This document shows positions 11,734 through 22,749 of a stretch of DNA of 64,000 bases, piece after piece. Below the pieces are notes generated by a model. That model was not told where the DNA came from. It ran no database searches and saw nothing but the letters and a program-made list of their open reading frames with translations. The position numbers and the translations under genes are program-made. Each line of letters begins with the position of its first letter. The stretch's first letter is position 1. This DNA comes from Marchantia polymorpha subsp. ruderalis (Eukaryota; Streptophyta; Marchantiopsida; Marchantiales; Marchantiaceae), in NCBI GenBank assembly GCA_037833965.1, contig AP031355.1:8147501-8211500 (forward strand), read 5' to 3'.

Positions 11734-11812
11734 CCGTCTAGAACTTTCCGCTGAATATTAATATAGGTTAGAGATGTTATTGAAACTCCTTAACACGAGT
11801 TAAAGGGGAAAT

Positions 11813-12050
11813 TGTTGAAGTTAATTCTAGTTAAGGAGTTAACTGAAGTTAATCGCATATATAGCTATTTATAGTTTAGAATGGTTGACTGCCTTGGATA
11901 TATATACCCTGAGAGTGATCAGATAACTCACTTGAAGCAATATACTTTCTCGAACGTATTCCTCTGTGGACGTAGCCCCTGAAGGTGAACCACGTCATAC
12001 TTGTGTCTCTACGTTCATTGTGTTGTTGGTTTGCTAGTCTGAGATATTTA
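11813..12050 (+). repeat. Copia 3' LTR (approximate)
   Basis: Begins TGTTGAAG directly after the polypurine tract TAAAGGGGAAAT. Order and wording of internal blocks (TAGCTATTTATA, ATATATACCC, GTGGACGTAGCC, GTGAACCACGT, GTGTCTC) match the LTRs at 52.7 and 59.0 kb, but the copy is diverged. The right edge is uncertain. Confidence 0.55.
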
Positions 12051-12069
12051 ACATTACACAAAGTGCGTT

Positions 12070-12152
12070 TGTATATATATATATAAAGTGTTTTTGTATA
12101 TATATATACAAAGTGCGTGCGTGTATATATATATATATATATATATATATGC
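12070..12152. repeat. TA/TG microsatellite
   Basis: Three runs of TATATATA separated by AAGTGTTTTTG and AAAGTGCGTGCGTG, ending in a TA run of about 28 bases. Confidence 0.9.
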
Positions 12153-12488
12153 TCTTTTAGCATTCATTGCTTGTTGTTGTTATAGGTTATGAATCCTAAC
12201 CTATATTAATCATAACTTATGACCAGGCATGGTTCAAATAGGCGACCGTATATGTCGGCGCCTAAATGACCTAAACGGTCACTAGTTTAGGCACCTAAAC
12301 TAAAATGGGCGGGATTGGGCTCCTAATTGAATCAAGAACCTAGCCCCCAATGAGAAGACGACGTGAAGTACTCCCTGCAACGGATTTCTGCATGTGAGTC
12401 TGAATATATAGAATAGTCTTCGCAGTTTAGTGCATCTCATTTTCTTGATCGAGTTTCTCTGATTGAAGTGCAACTCACTTTCCCGTTC

Positions 12489-12690
12489 GAATTCCTATAG
12501 AGTTTGTCAATTTGACTGAGTGTTCGACCACTTTCCCATTCGAATCCCTACAGAGCTTGTGGATTTGACAGAGTGTTCGATCACTTTCCTGTCTGAATTC
12601 CTTTAGAGTTTGTCGATTTGATAGAGTGTTCGATCACTTTCCCCTCTGAATTACTACAGAGTTTGTCGATTTGACAGAGTGTTCGATCCT
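12489..12690. repeat. 53-bp minisatellite, four copies
   Basis: Copies start at 12,489, 12,542, 12,595 and 12,648, an exact 53-bp period; the last is incomplete. Each carries GAATTCCTATAGAGTTTGTC-like and GAGTGTTCGATCACTTTCC-like text. It lies in the left half of the hAT element. Confidence 0.9.
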
Positions 12691-12699
12691 ATGGAGTGA

Positions 12700-14990
12700 A
12701 TATACTGCTTGGACAGCGAAGGTAATTCTCGCGATCTTTCTTTCTTCTATGCGTTGTCATTCAGTTTTTGTCTTTACATGCTCTTTATATTAAGACTCTC
12801 TTCTCTTCAGCATCTGACTGTTTTTAACGCTCGTCTGAACTGCAATTCCTGCTCGTCTGACCTTCGTTCTCGAACGTTTTTTTCTCAGTCTAGAACTCTC
12901 TCGTATCTTCTAGCAGTACACAAAATTGCATCGTGTTTGGCTCGTACTTCATGACTCGAGTGACAGGAGACAGGAGCGGAACTGCATCTGAGCGATTCTT
13001 TTTGAGGAGCCTTCAATCTGATGTGCAGCGATAACATTCCCGATTATGCGCATTCTGTGAATCCCTCATGGAATCGAAGGTCCCCTTCATCGACATTCAC
13101 CTCTAATTGAACTCATTGCGCTTCGGTTTGCTCGCCGGCTGACCTGTCCTCGTTAAAAAACATCGGAGTGATCATTTAGCCTGTGAATTTTTCTTTGACC
13201 AAAATTGATCTAAACATCCATCCGCGAGACTCCGTTGTAATTCTTTCACTATAACACCTTCTTCAAGACTTATCACTTGAGCTGCAAGTATGGAATCAAG
13301 GTGTGCAGAGAACGGTGTGATAATCCATGCGCTTCGCTTGGAGGAAAACGACATTCCGTTCCGCAGAGTTCAATCACCAGATTGCTCTCTTTGATTTCCA
13401 AAACATTCCTTAGTTTCTCACACAGCCTCTAGAACTTCCAATTCTGTACTTAGCTGACAAGTTCGACGTCTCGGTCGATCACTCAAATCGTGATCCGGAA
13501 AGAATGAGCACGCGAATCGGCGAATCTGTCCTCGTCTCCTCATCAAGCAAGGCAAGTAGGTCTCAGAGACCAATGTCGATCTATTGAGACTAAGGAGTCT
13601 TTGACACCCAACACCCAATCCCGGAACAAGAAGTCCGTCTCGAAGTCCCAATCCCTGAACGAGTCCGACGGTATTTTTAACTAGACAATGTCCAGAATTG
13701 CAGGCACAAGACTGCTAGCCATCTCCAAGCTCAGCTCAAGAAATCGCAGGCAATATCGACCTGAAGGGAGCAATTTGCATTGACAGAAGGCCAAGAGTAA
13801 TTACAACTGCAAATCGGTCAGTGAATCAGCAATGAGCACTCGGCCAATGCAACAGGAAGGTTGGACTGCCGCCTGCATGTGTACTAACTCGATGTGGTTT
13901 GAAGAAGAAATCGTCATGAGAGGCATCGATCTAAACAGCCCTCTGATAATGTTCTTGTCGTCCTCTAAAAGCCATGGAAATTCAATGTGGACGGATCCAC
14001 AGCGACGACGGCATGCTAATCGATCGGAGTAGCATTTGTCATTAAGGTCGTGTGAGTGGACGTAGCGGCCAAGGTTTGTGCCATAATCTTCTGTCAAATG
14101 TCGGACGCCGGAAGATAATGTGCGAGTCGTGTGATCTTGTCCAGCTAGAACCCTACATTTTGGCAGCTCCGCATTGACGAACTGCAGGAGTACAAGAAAA
14201 CCACAACTACTACCACGACAAAGTTCTGCACGGCACCCTGACTACTGCAATTGAGTCTCCCAACTCAGAGTGGGATTCTGTGGATTCGATGAGCTCATCG
14301 CTTGCTTCCGACCTCATCAATAAGGGCCGAGGACTTGGCTTGACTCGACGGTCAAGAGTGAGCGCCAATCTGAGCCAGTTGACCTTTTCTGGGGTGGCGA
14401 CGGAAGGACAGGGAGCCAAGCAAGACATTTTGATCTCGCCCTTCGCTCCCCAATCAGAAGGCAACTAAGCAGCATACGAGGCTGTCAATTTGGTCTGTGT
14501 GTTGTAGAGGATTGTAATAGAGTATTCAACCCGCATCAAAAGTCCTGATCCATCACGTCGAACCGCGTTGCATTGAAAAACATACTGACATACCGCCGCA
14601 GCTCAACGCACTAGCATCCGCTGATGCGGTCACCACATGTCAAGAACCACCGTGACGTCAAGCGCTTCAGGGACTGCATTGGGATGGATTCGGACATGCG
14701 GCTGACGTTTGACCTCGTTGGCCACTTCTGACGCCCGACGTCCGAAAATTTCTACATGTCTCCCTCTTCCCTGTCACAAGTCACAAATCAACCACGAATT
14801 ACCTGTAACACAGAGTGCCATACACTCAACATACTGCTTTTTAGTTTTTCCATGCATACTCAACGTTATGCATGACATTTCTTGTTATTATAATGATATT
14901 TAATTTTATTAATTGTATATTCTAATTTTCTGTTTTCTGAAATGCTGCATGGAAATATCGAAGAGTAGAAAATTATTGTGGGCATCAAAT
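12700..14990. other. Left interior of the hAT element, no intact gene
   Basis: This GC-moderate stretch differs from the AT-rich flanks. No long frame is seen. Near 13,976-14,060 one frame gives KFNVDGST followed by SIGVAFVIK, which weakly resembles an RNase H start, but stops interrupt it. It may be older captured DNA inside the transposon. Confidence 0.4.
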
Positions 14991-15006
14991 TTTTGTCATT
15001 TTTATA

Positions 15007-17253
15007 ATGACAAAAAAACGACCATCTGCTTACATGAAAGGAAATGACGAAAAAATCGGATTGAAGGTTGTAAGTCGAGACTCAAAATCGTCAAAAGTGA
15101 TGGGTGTGCAATGTCGATTCTGTATTGCATTTGGTCGGGAAGAGAAGGCAGATGCAAAACGAAAAGTGGCATCTTCTGTGCAAGCATGAAATCGCCTTTT
15201 CGTTATGACAATATTGAGCATCATCTTTGTACCCAACATACCAAACAATGGGATGTGTATCAAACCTTAGAGACTTCTTCATATCGTAATTCATTTTATG
15301 ACGATGGACCAATTGCATTTAAAAATTCTCTTAAGCCCATTTCCCGTCTTCTTTGGAAGATGAAGGAGATCTTGTATATGAAATTGAACGAGATATTGTT
15401 GATATCATTGTCGGCAATATGATGTTCAATCCTGAAGAACAAGAAGAAAGTGATGTAGAAAATGAAGAAGATGTACATCTGTTTGGTAGTATGGGCAAAA
15501 ATAGTACCCAACTAACTCAACGTCGACAAGCAGCAACCAAGTCTAAAGCACGTGCATTATCACTGTTTCATCGTGTTGAATTGAAGGACGTTGTTACAGA
15601 TTACTTTTACTTAGTGACAATTTTCAAGACAAAAAAATGTTGTTTCGTCTTGCTATGCGATATGTATCTTGCGGGACATCATTTCGTATGGCATCCGAAC
15701 TTGTCGGTTGTACATATGATGTTTTGGGCAATCCTGCTATACGTACTTAATCTCGTCACGAAATTAGTAACTTTGTTCGGGTAATCTGCGCTGCCAATCT
15801 TCAAAAGATTGCGAAACTTCTTCGACGTTCGTGGGGATTTTCATTAGCACTCGACTCGGCAACACATCAGAGCACTTCATTTCTTGACATACGGTTCCGG
15901 ATTTTCATTCGCGACTATTATTCGATTGTTAACTTGCATGGTTGTGCACTTCCGATGTTTGATCGGCACACGGGTGAAGTTATGTTCACAATGGTGAGCA
16001 AATTTTTGACAGTGCTTTGTCCTGATTGGACAAATCGTCTTCTTGGTTTGACAACTGACGGGGCTCGCAATATGACTGGACGGATTACTGGGATTGGTAC
16101 ACGCCTTGCCGACGTGATGCACAAGGATTGTTCTTTAAATCGGATTTGGTGCGGAGCCCATCAACTAGATCTTGTTATGGAAGAGTTAATGAACAATGTC
16201 ATCAAAGAACAATTTTTTTCAATGATGACTGGATTCATTACTCACCTAACACGACAACAAAATTTGATCGCGGAAATGCAAACTACATGCCCTCGTGTTG
16301 TCAATCGTTGGCTTTCGACGGAAAAAGTTATCACTTGGTTCAAAATCCATCGAACTCAGTTACTTGTTCATATCGACTCAAAACAACCAGCTTCCGCTCC
16401 ATCTCGACTTTGGTGGGTTGCACTTCTTTCTATGCATCATTTCATCACACAAGCAGCTATTGCTCTTCGTACTATTCAAGGGTTAACTACTCTTGTACTT
16501 CAGCAGCAAAATGCATTGGATAACCTTGTGGCAACTTTCATTGCCGATGTTGCAATAATTGGACCGCTTAACGCAGAATCAATTGCGAATGTTGATCTAT
16601 CAACTCACGTCATAGCTGGTCATTATGCGGTCGCTTTGTCAAGTGTTCAAGAATTTCTCATTGGTCTGGCTTCTTGGTTTGAATCCTTACTTAACGAAGC
16701 CACTGAAAGCGATCTAAGCGATCTTCAACGAGACATCGCTCTTGTTTATGTCACAGCCTGCTATCAAATCCGTGAAATTTGTGCTTATCGAGATCGAAAC
16801 AACAACGCAATGATTGATTTTGGTTCTATATCCCCAGTGCTACCACATTAACTCATCAAGCTATCTGCAGCAGATTTTATCCGAAAGATACGGCAACATG
16901 CTTTTCGATTGAAGCATTCTTATTCATCTGATCAGATTGATATCATAGCTGATGAGCACAAAACTCTAATCCATGCTCATAGATGTGAGCCAGTGATTAA
17001 GAGCATTATCGATTCGCTTTCCAGTAGTTCAAGTTTCAAGGACGGTTGGTCTTCTTTGGGTGCTCGATTTCCAAATTTGATGGAATATTGTGGTGTAATT
17101 GCGACGCTTTTTCCTGGAACCAGCACGGTAGAGTCTGATTTTTCAATTTTACGTTGGCAAAAAAATTTGTTTCAAAAAAGATTATCAAACTTTGGATTAG
17201 AAGGAGTTTTGCAGACAAAACAATTTTTGTTCTTAGAACAGTTCGAGTATTGA
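15007..17253 (+). pseudogene. hAT transposase, frameshifted
   Basis: An N-terminal BED-like zinc finger is split by a frameshift near 15,185: CRFC in one frame, then HHLCTQHTKQW in the next. Another shift follows near 15,360. From about 15,770 the core is continuous: ALDSATHQST (first catalytic Asp region), GCALPMFDRHTGEVMF, LLGLTTDGARNMTGR (second Asp region), WCGAHQLDLVME (the C-x2-H of hAT insertion domains) and NRWLSTEKV. A TAA at 16849-16851 separates this from the C-terminal dimerisation segment (TSTVESDFSILRWQKN, carrying the Glu). The order matches hAT transposases of usual length, about 650-750 residues. At least three lesions make it non-functional. It lies inside matching termini, so it is the element's own gene. 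Confidence 0.85.
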
Positions 17254-17598
17254 TAAATGTTTGATAAAAATTTTGTAATGAAAATTTTTGAATAAAAGTT
17301 ATCATAAAGTCAAAATAATTTTTGTTTTGACTATGTTATGTTCAATGGACAATTTTGGTTCACAAATATTATTTAAAAAATTTGTATTGAAAATGATCAA
17401 AATAATTTTTACTTAACAAGACCAAATTAATTTAGATCAATTTTTGAAGAGTCTAAATTAATTTTCTCTAAATACTAAATTAGTCTAAATTTAAATTTTT
17501 TTCTTAAATTAGTCTAAATTAAATTTTTTAATGAGACTAAATTAAACATATTTAGGTAATTTAGGCGAGTGACTATTATAACCATGCCTGCTTATGAC

Positions 17599-20100
17599 TG
17601 ATAGCACCTGTAAATATTATTAAGTTTGACTTAAAGCTTGACAGTTTCTTACTTCTTACTTCACCGTTGCTACATGTAGATTCTTTATTTGATCCAGAAC
17701 TTAATTGAATAGCACGACGCCATATATAATGCTGACCTTCAACACAACAAAGGCATTGATAAGACCGGTTGACCGGGTTGCGCCAACACGTCTACGTTGA
17801 TTTAATCGTCTTTTAAAACTCTTGCGGGTTACCTTATATCTTGAGTGGTACACGACAGCACCAATTTAGAAAGAGGATAGAGTGGCAATAAGAGGATAGA
17901 ATAATCAGGGAAGTCTTTTCTGTTGATGAACAGAGAATCAATAAATCCACACAACTCGCCATCAACCATCGAAAAGAGAGGATAGAATCATCAGAGAAGT
18001 CTTTCTGTTGATGAACAGAGAATTAATCAATTTCCACATAGAGTTCTTATCAAAAAGTTGTGCACCACATCTTATGAGCTTTCTTCTAAATTGCATAGTT
18101 CACAGAATATGTAAACATTTTTTCCCAAGAATTCAAACTTCCAACGTTTTAAAATACTTAAAATTTCAGGGCTCTCATCTCCTCACAATGTATTTGAATT
18201 ATGCATTATGTTTTAGAGCTTTATTGCTTCTGATACGGGGCATGATTTAGAAGAGTTTGATTTGGTAATAGAGATCAAGGATTAGATTATACATAGAGGA
18301 AGGTGATTGCTACGATTGCAACATATGAAATAATTGGAAACAAATACGAAGGTGATATCAGTACGAACATTCTTATATTTAATCGGATTTCAACACCGTG
18401 GTGTATCCACCATGCATGGCATGCAATGGAATCCTTAAGAAAAGTTGTACGGAGGGCGTTTTACATATTTGCATATTTCAAACAAATATGTCGATATTTC
18501 AGTCAATCAAACTGTACAGATATTTTACAAAAATCGATCATTAATCTCAGAGAAATGGACATAATATTTTGAATTTACAAAAGAAAATCAAATGCTAAAT
18601 TTACAGGTAACAAGGATTATTGAAATGGTAGAAAATCAAACAAGATTCCTTTTTAATATATTGAGGTTTTACAGTGGGTGATTCTGAGAGCTCCTAAGGT
18701 CCTTGTTCACGACTAAGAACATTTCAAATCCGCTTTCCAAGAGTGTACACTCCCCCACCCAGCTGTTCCTCCTGTTCCCATCCAGCTGATCAGAATGACG
18801 GCCATGCAAGCGATGAATCTTAGGGCCAAATCACACGACAATGAATCCTCGCCTGGCATTGGCAGGCGAGCTCCCCCTTTACCACATGGGAAGGAGGGGC
18901 AATTTGACATATCCTAGGTGGCAAAGAAATCGACTGCTCCGAACTACCAGACACTTTCGACTGGAAATCCCGGTTTTCCGGAATTTATCGACTCCACATG
19001 TATTTTCAAGCTTTCATGAGTTACTACTCGAAAGATTTATTCCCGCTACATTGCATCTAGCAGAGACATTTCTCCCTTTTCACTCCGAATTCCGGATTGT
19101 CTCCAGCTGGCCGACTGAGGCATACAAAAACCTGGATTTTTTCTAGCCAGGAGCTTGGTGCCGGCTGCCCGTCATGTGGTAGCGGCCTTAGTCCCCGAGG
19201 ATTCCCACGTTCGACGTTTCGTCAGCTGGTGTTTCATTTCCTCTAGACAGAAGTGTGAATATTACTTCCTCATATAGAACAAAATCATTACGTAACCACT
19301 CTTCAACTTCAGCCATTAATCATTGGTGGAACTATACGGTCCTGATAAGGTCATCTAGTTTTTTATTGGGCTGTGTAAATCAGGCCAAAGTTTCTGATAT
19401 TTTGAGATAGTTGTGTCCGATTTCCGTTCAAGCAGAGTGGTACCAGCTGCCGCACATATACACGCGCAGGTCCTGTGGAGCCACCTTACGTCATATATAT
19501 CAAAGCCTTTCTGCCAGAAAACTTTTTACCGCCCGTGCTGAGGCGGAGGGACGGGGACGGGGTTGAGACGACGGCGACAACGACAACGACACAACCTACA
19601 GCTCCGCCCCAATGCCATCTAGAACGAGGGCGGGTGCATCAGTGCCCCCATGGTGAGCACGTGGTCACTGGTTGCATCAAGCCAAATGTACCCAGTAAGA
19701 TCTCGAACTATCTAGAGTCTTCTCTCTATACAGACCACTTTCGATTAAAAAAGCAAAAAATGTTCGTGGTTTGATCATGTTGTAACAACTATTCGGAATA
19801 TAAGTTGATATGTTGGATGAACGTGAACTGTGGCTTCAACCTATAAACATTGTTACTAGACACCGGTGCGTACATGTCATGTTGTACATGTTATAGGAGG
19901 AGTATGTGCCTACTAGCGACTTGAACTCTGTTTTAAAAACTCGCTGACTGACGTGTAATTCGATATCTACTCTTTCCTTCGTGTTCCTTGTATGCTTTCG
20001 TACTACCACCTAGAAAGAAGCAAGCAAGCTTATTGGAAGGAAGGAATCTGCTAATGCTATGCTCCTTACGGAGTACTTCTGCTCCTAACTAAAACTTCCC
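17599..20100. other. Intergenic region between the hAT element and the fungal-like island
   Basis: No gene is recognised. A ~52-bp direct duplication (AGAGGATAGAATAATCAGGG / AGAGGATAGAATCATCAGAG) lies at about 17,891 and 17,976. A perfect 8-bp stem CTCGCCTG/CAGGCGAG sits near 18,848-18,871. GC rises from about 18,700 onward. No motif allows a boundary for the fungal-like DNA to be set here. Confidence 0.5.
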
Positions 20101-20691
20101 TTCTGAGCTCTCTCTTTTAGATGCACACATCCTTCCTTTCCTTTCTTGTTGTCTACGTCGAACTCTCCCTTACCACTCCCACTCCCTATTCTATTCCTTG
20201 CTTCTCGACTTCCTCGCTACTCCGCCAACTCCCCAACCATCTATATCCTCGACACACGCTTTCCACATCCCTGAGTGCATTATCAACTGCAGTTCCCTTC
20301 CCTATTCCATCCCCTCCCTTCCGCCCCCGAATCTCAACAAAGAAACTATAGTTCCAGTTCCGCGCCCGCTCGGCCGCGTGTTGATGCTAGTGAGGTTTAC
20401 GCCGAGGCGCGCGAAGGAGGCCAGGCAGTGTGCTGGTGCGCCCGCGTGGGTATGAGAGGTTGTGAAGCTGATTAGGGATTTGTAGGGGGTTTGTGGTTGG
20501 GATGGGGATGGGGATGTTCGTCTTGTCTCAGCTTCCTTTTGCGATCAACGAAAGCACGTCATAGCACTTGCAGGTACTTGTACGCACTCCTTGTTTCTGA
20601 GATTGAGATCTTGCTCTACAAAGATTTCTTCGACGTTAGATTAACAGAACCCGGAGCCCCGCCACGCCCACTCGTCAAGCTTCCTGCCAAT
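20101..20691 (+). promoter_or_regulatory. CT-rich upstream region of the PITH gene, with possible 5'UTR intron
   Basis: About 240 bases (20,101-20,340) are strongly C/T-rich on the coding strand, as in many filamentous-fungal promoters. GTATGAG at 20,450 and CTTGTCTCAG ending at 20,531 would bound an 82-base intron of typical fungal size. Both readings are inference. Confidence 0.35.
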
Positions 20692-21354
20692 ATGTCACAC
20701 TGCCACAGCGAGCACCACGATCACAATCACGACCACGGCGACGGTCATGAGCACGACCATACAGATGACATCACGCCGGCGCTCCAGAACATCCTATACG
20801 AGCAAATCGACTTCAGCAAGCTCTTCACGCTCAACGAAGACGAGTCGAACAGCGGTCGCGCAATCTGCCAGAAGACATGGGCACAACGACTGGAGCCCGA
20901 GCCCGAGCTGAAGAGTTCAGCAGATGAGCAGTTACTGATGGTTGTACCTTTCACCGGGCAGGTGCGCCTACACTCGATTCTCATACGGACGTCCAACAGT
21001 TCGGATTCCCCCAAGACGCTGAAAGTCTTCCTCAATCAAGATTCAATTGACTTCGAGACCGCCAGCGAGAAAGTGCCTACGCAGACGCTGGAAATCAGCC
21101 AGACAAACGAGGTGCAGGAGATTCCGGTCAAGAGGGCATACTTCAGTACAACGAGAAGTCTTGCATTGTTCTTCGAGGACAACTGGAGCAATGGGGAAGA
21201 GGAGGAGACGAGGATTAGCTATCTGGCGTTCAAGGGGGATTTTATGAAGCTCAACAGGGAACCCGTGTCGGTGCTATACGAGGCGGCAGCGAATCCGACT
21301 GATCATAAAACTATCGTGGGCATTGGGCAGGGGGTGGGAAGGAGTATTCAATAG
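20692..21354 (+). CDS. PITH-domain protein (PITHD1-like), fungal type
   Basis: Encodes 220 residues. The start at 20,692 is chosen because the family begins MSHCHSEHH; the frame is open upstream but that part is unlike the family. Residues 1-26 are His/Asp-rich. The PITH (proteasome-interacting thioredoxin) domain spans about 30-205, with DADEQLL-like (SADEQLLMVVPFTGQV), LHSILIRTS, KTLKVFLNQDSIDF, QEIPVKRAYF, RSLALFFEDNW and ISYLAFKGDFMKLNREP. PITH proteins bind the proteasome or act in related cytosolic processes; the exact role is unknown. The wording, especially the His-rich start and the LNREPV..LYEAAANPTDHK tail, matches ascomycete proteins as I remember them, not plant PITHD1. The frame is intact and intronless. 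It is convergent with an LSM8-like gene 373 bases downstream. Confidence 0.85.
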   Translation: MSHCHSEHHDHNHDHGDGHEHDHTDDITPALQNILYEQIDFSKLFTLNEDESNSGRAICQKTWAQRLEPEPELKSSADEQLLMVVPFTGQVRLHSILIRTSNSSDSPKTLKVFLNQDSIDFETASEKVPTQTLEISQTNEVQEIPVKRAYFSTTRSLALFFEDNWSNGEEEETRISYLAFKGDFMKLNREPVSVLYEAAANPTDHKTIVGIGQGVGRSIQ

Positions 21355-21727
21355 TAGGGTCGGTAAGCATGGTGGGATGGTTCGCTAAACCAGTTTCGGC
21401 ATCTTTTTATCTTCTGGCTTTTCATTCTCAATCCATGATGTAGAATAAACGGTAGTCAATTAGGTTAGCGAAAGGAGCATGGAGAGATCGAATAAAAAAA
21501 CATACTCTATGCATGTGTTTCGTTTTGTGGGTAGCATCGTGTCTCGAGCTGTCGTGTATCCAACGATGGCGGATGGCCAATTGTCTTCAATATTGCGCCA
21601 TTCTCTGCGCCTCGAGCCCTTCATAATTCATCTTCCACTCTCCAGTTTGCCACCATCCCACTGGACAAAGTGACGAGTAAGCGCTCCCCAATCTGAGATC
21701 TGTGCCAAGTTTCCCTTGTCCCCACCC

Positions 21728-22038
21728 TCACTCTCTTAAGCATGTCATGTTCTCGTTCTCATCCACCCGCCCCACCACCGCCACGCTATCCCCCCGAATG
21801 ATATACAATCCTAGCGGGACCTCTTCGCTCGGGACTTCTTCGTCGCACGGCCGAATGATGCGCTCAACGGCCGCTTGGAGGACGATGTTCATGCTCCCGT
21901 CGCAGGAGAGCAGGATGCCGACCATAGTGCGTCCGTCGAGCGTGAGGACCGAAACGCGCTCTGCAAGGAAGGTCAGTGGGTGGAGGGAGAAGGGCAGAGG
22001 AGGGTAGCCGTGCTGCTCAGATAGGCGTTGAGAGCCAT
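21728..22038 (-). CDS. LSM8: LSM8-like Sm protein, fungal type, two exons
   Basis: LSm8 is the subunit that defines the nuclear LSm2-8 ring on the 3' end of U6 snRNA. Exon 1 is 22,014-22,038 (MALNAYLS plus one base) and exon 2 is 21,728-21,960. Splicing gives MALNAYLSKRVSVLTLDG, then VGILLSCDGSMNIVLQ (Sm1) and GLYIIRGDSVAVVG (Sm2, with the IRGD signature); 85 residues in all. The intron of 53 bases starts GCACGG and ends CTTGCAG, with CACTGAC as a possible branch site. The C-terminus (ENENMTCLRE) differs from the usual D..ID-W tail and is about 10 residues short, so a last exon may be missing or unrecognised. Wording of the Sm motifs is fungal-like. The GC donor is either a GC-AG intron or a mutated GT. 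Confidence 0.75.
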
Positions 22039-22323
22039 GGTTAATATGAGGGGAGCTGCTGATGTAGATGGGGTATGGGACGCGCGGGATCCGTTGTGCA
22101 GGCCCAACCCACTGTGTTAAGGGCGCAGGAGTTCACGTCTGCGTGTGCGGCTGGCTGGGTTACGCAGTTGAGACTCTGTTTTTCATGCACCGAGACGAAG
22201 GCTTGGGGATCAAGTTCCAAAGTTGCAAGCTGGAGAGATTCGAGGGTCTGTGCCGACAGAGTGCATCGAATCAGCTCGAGTCTCCTCCGCAACGGTCTTC
22301 ACGCTAAGGCAGACCGTGGAAAA

Positions 22324-22368
22324 TCTGGCAAATGCCAGGTTTGCCAGAATTAAGGTAATTCTGGCAAA
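22324..22368. repeat. Interlocking inverted repeats at the right side of the fungal-like island
   Basis: TCTGGCAAA (22,324-22,332) is inverted as TTTGCCAGA (22,340-22,348). The second extends to TTTGCCAGAATTA (22,340-22,352), which is inverted after three bases as TAATTCTGGCAAA (22,356-22,368). The three arms can form alternative hairpins. Confidence 0.85.
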
Positions 22369-22749
22369 TTTTTCTCCTTAATTCTGACATTTTTGGCATT
22401 AATGAATGATCAATTAATCAATGAAAGTTACTTTTCTCCCGAACGTAAATGTTTAAACATTGTGTATTGGCATACATTTACGCTGTATTGAAGATAGGTT
22501 ATTACACAAAACATTATTGTCTTCATTTCGATCAAATTAGATTTGCCCTGATTTCTGATTCTTTCGAGCAGATTCATCTGACTTAGTCTCGTCACTTAAA
22601 AGAACATACAGAAAGTGAGTTATTGTGCTCATGAAATCTGTACTGTAGTTCTCTATTTTTCGCATTTAAAAAAGGAAGAGTTTTTTGATCCAGTGGTTCT
22701 ACCATGATGATTTGGCTCGTAACAACATTTTCCGGTAAAAGGCTCAGAC
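22369..22749. other. AT-rich spacer between island and peroxidase relic
   Basis: No gene, RNA or repeat is recognised. It lies between the interlocked hairpins and the point where peroxidase intron-2 homology begins. Confidence 0.5.

Larger units (their letters stand above)
12216..17598 (+). mobile_element. hAT DNA transposon with 8-bp target-site duplication
   Basis: The element is 12,224-17,590 (5,367 bp). Its ends are inverted: CAGGCATGGTTCAAATAG on the left and, read on the minus strand, CAGGCATGGTTATAATAG on the right (11 bp perfect, then mismatches). It is flanked on both sides by CTTATGAC (12,216-12,223 and 17,591-17,598), an exact 8-bp duplication as expected of hAT elements. Subterminal copies of a TTTAGG / CCTAAA motif occur at both ends. 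The transposase lies in the right half and is broken. The left 2.8 kb holds no intact gene. Confidence 0.93.

Noticed and set aside
13976..14500. Possible retroelement RNase H relic inside the hAT element (KFNVDGST, AAYEAV)
   Set aside because: Only two short matches, both next to stops; too little to call a domain.
18713..19146. Frames of 65 and 101 codons on opposite strands
   Set aside because: No recognisable motif and overlapping on both strands; probably chance in GC-richer DNA.
20121..20475. Three overlapping plus-strand frames upstream of the PITH gene
   Set aside because: They come from the CT-rich tract and give low-complexity Ser/Pro/Leu text.
22075..22353. Frames of 79-92 codons right of LSM8
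   Set aside because: No family resemblance; more likely promoter DNA of the LSM8-like gene.
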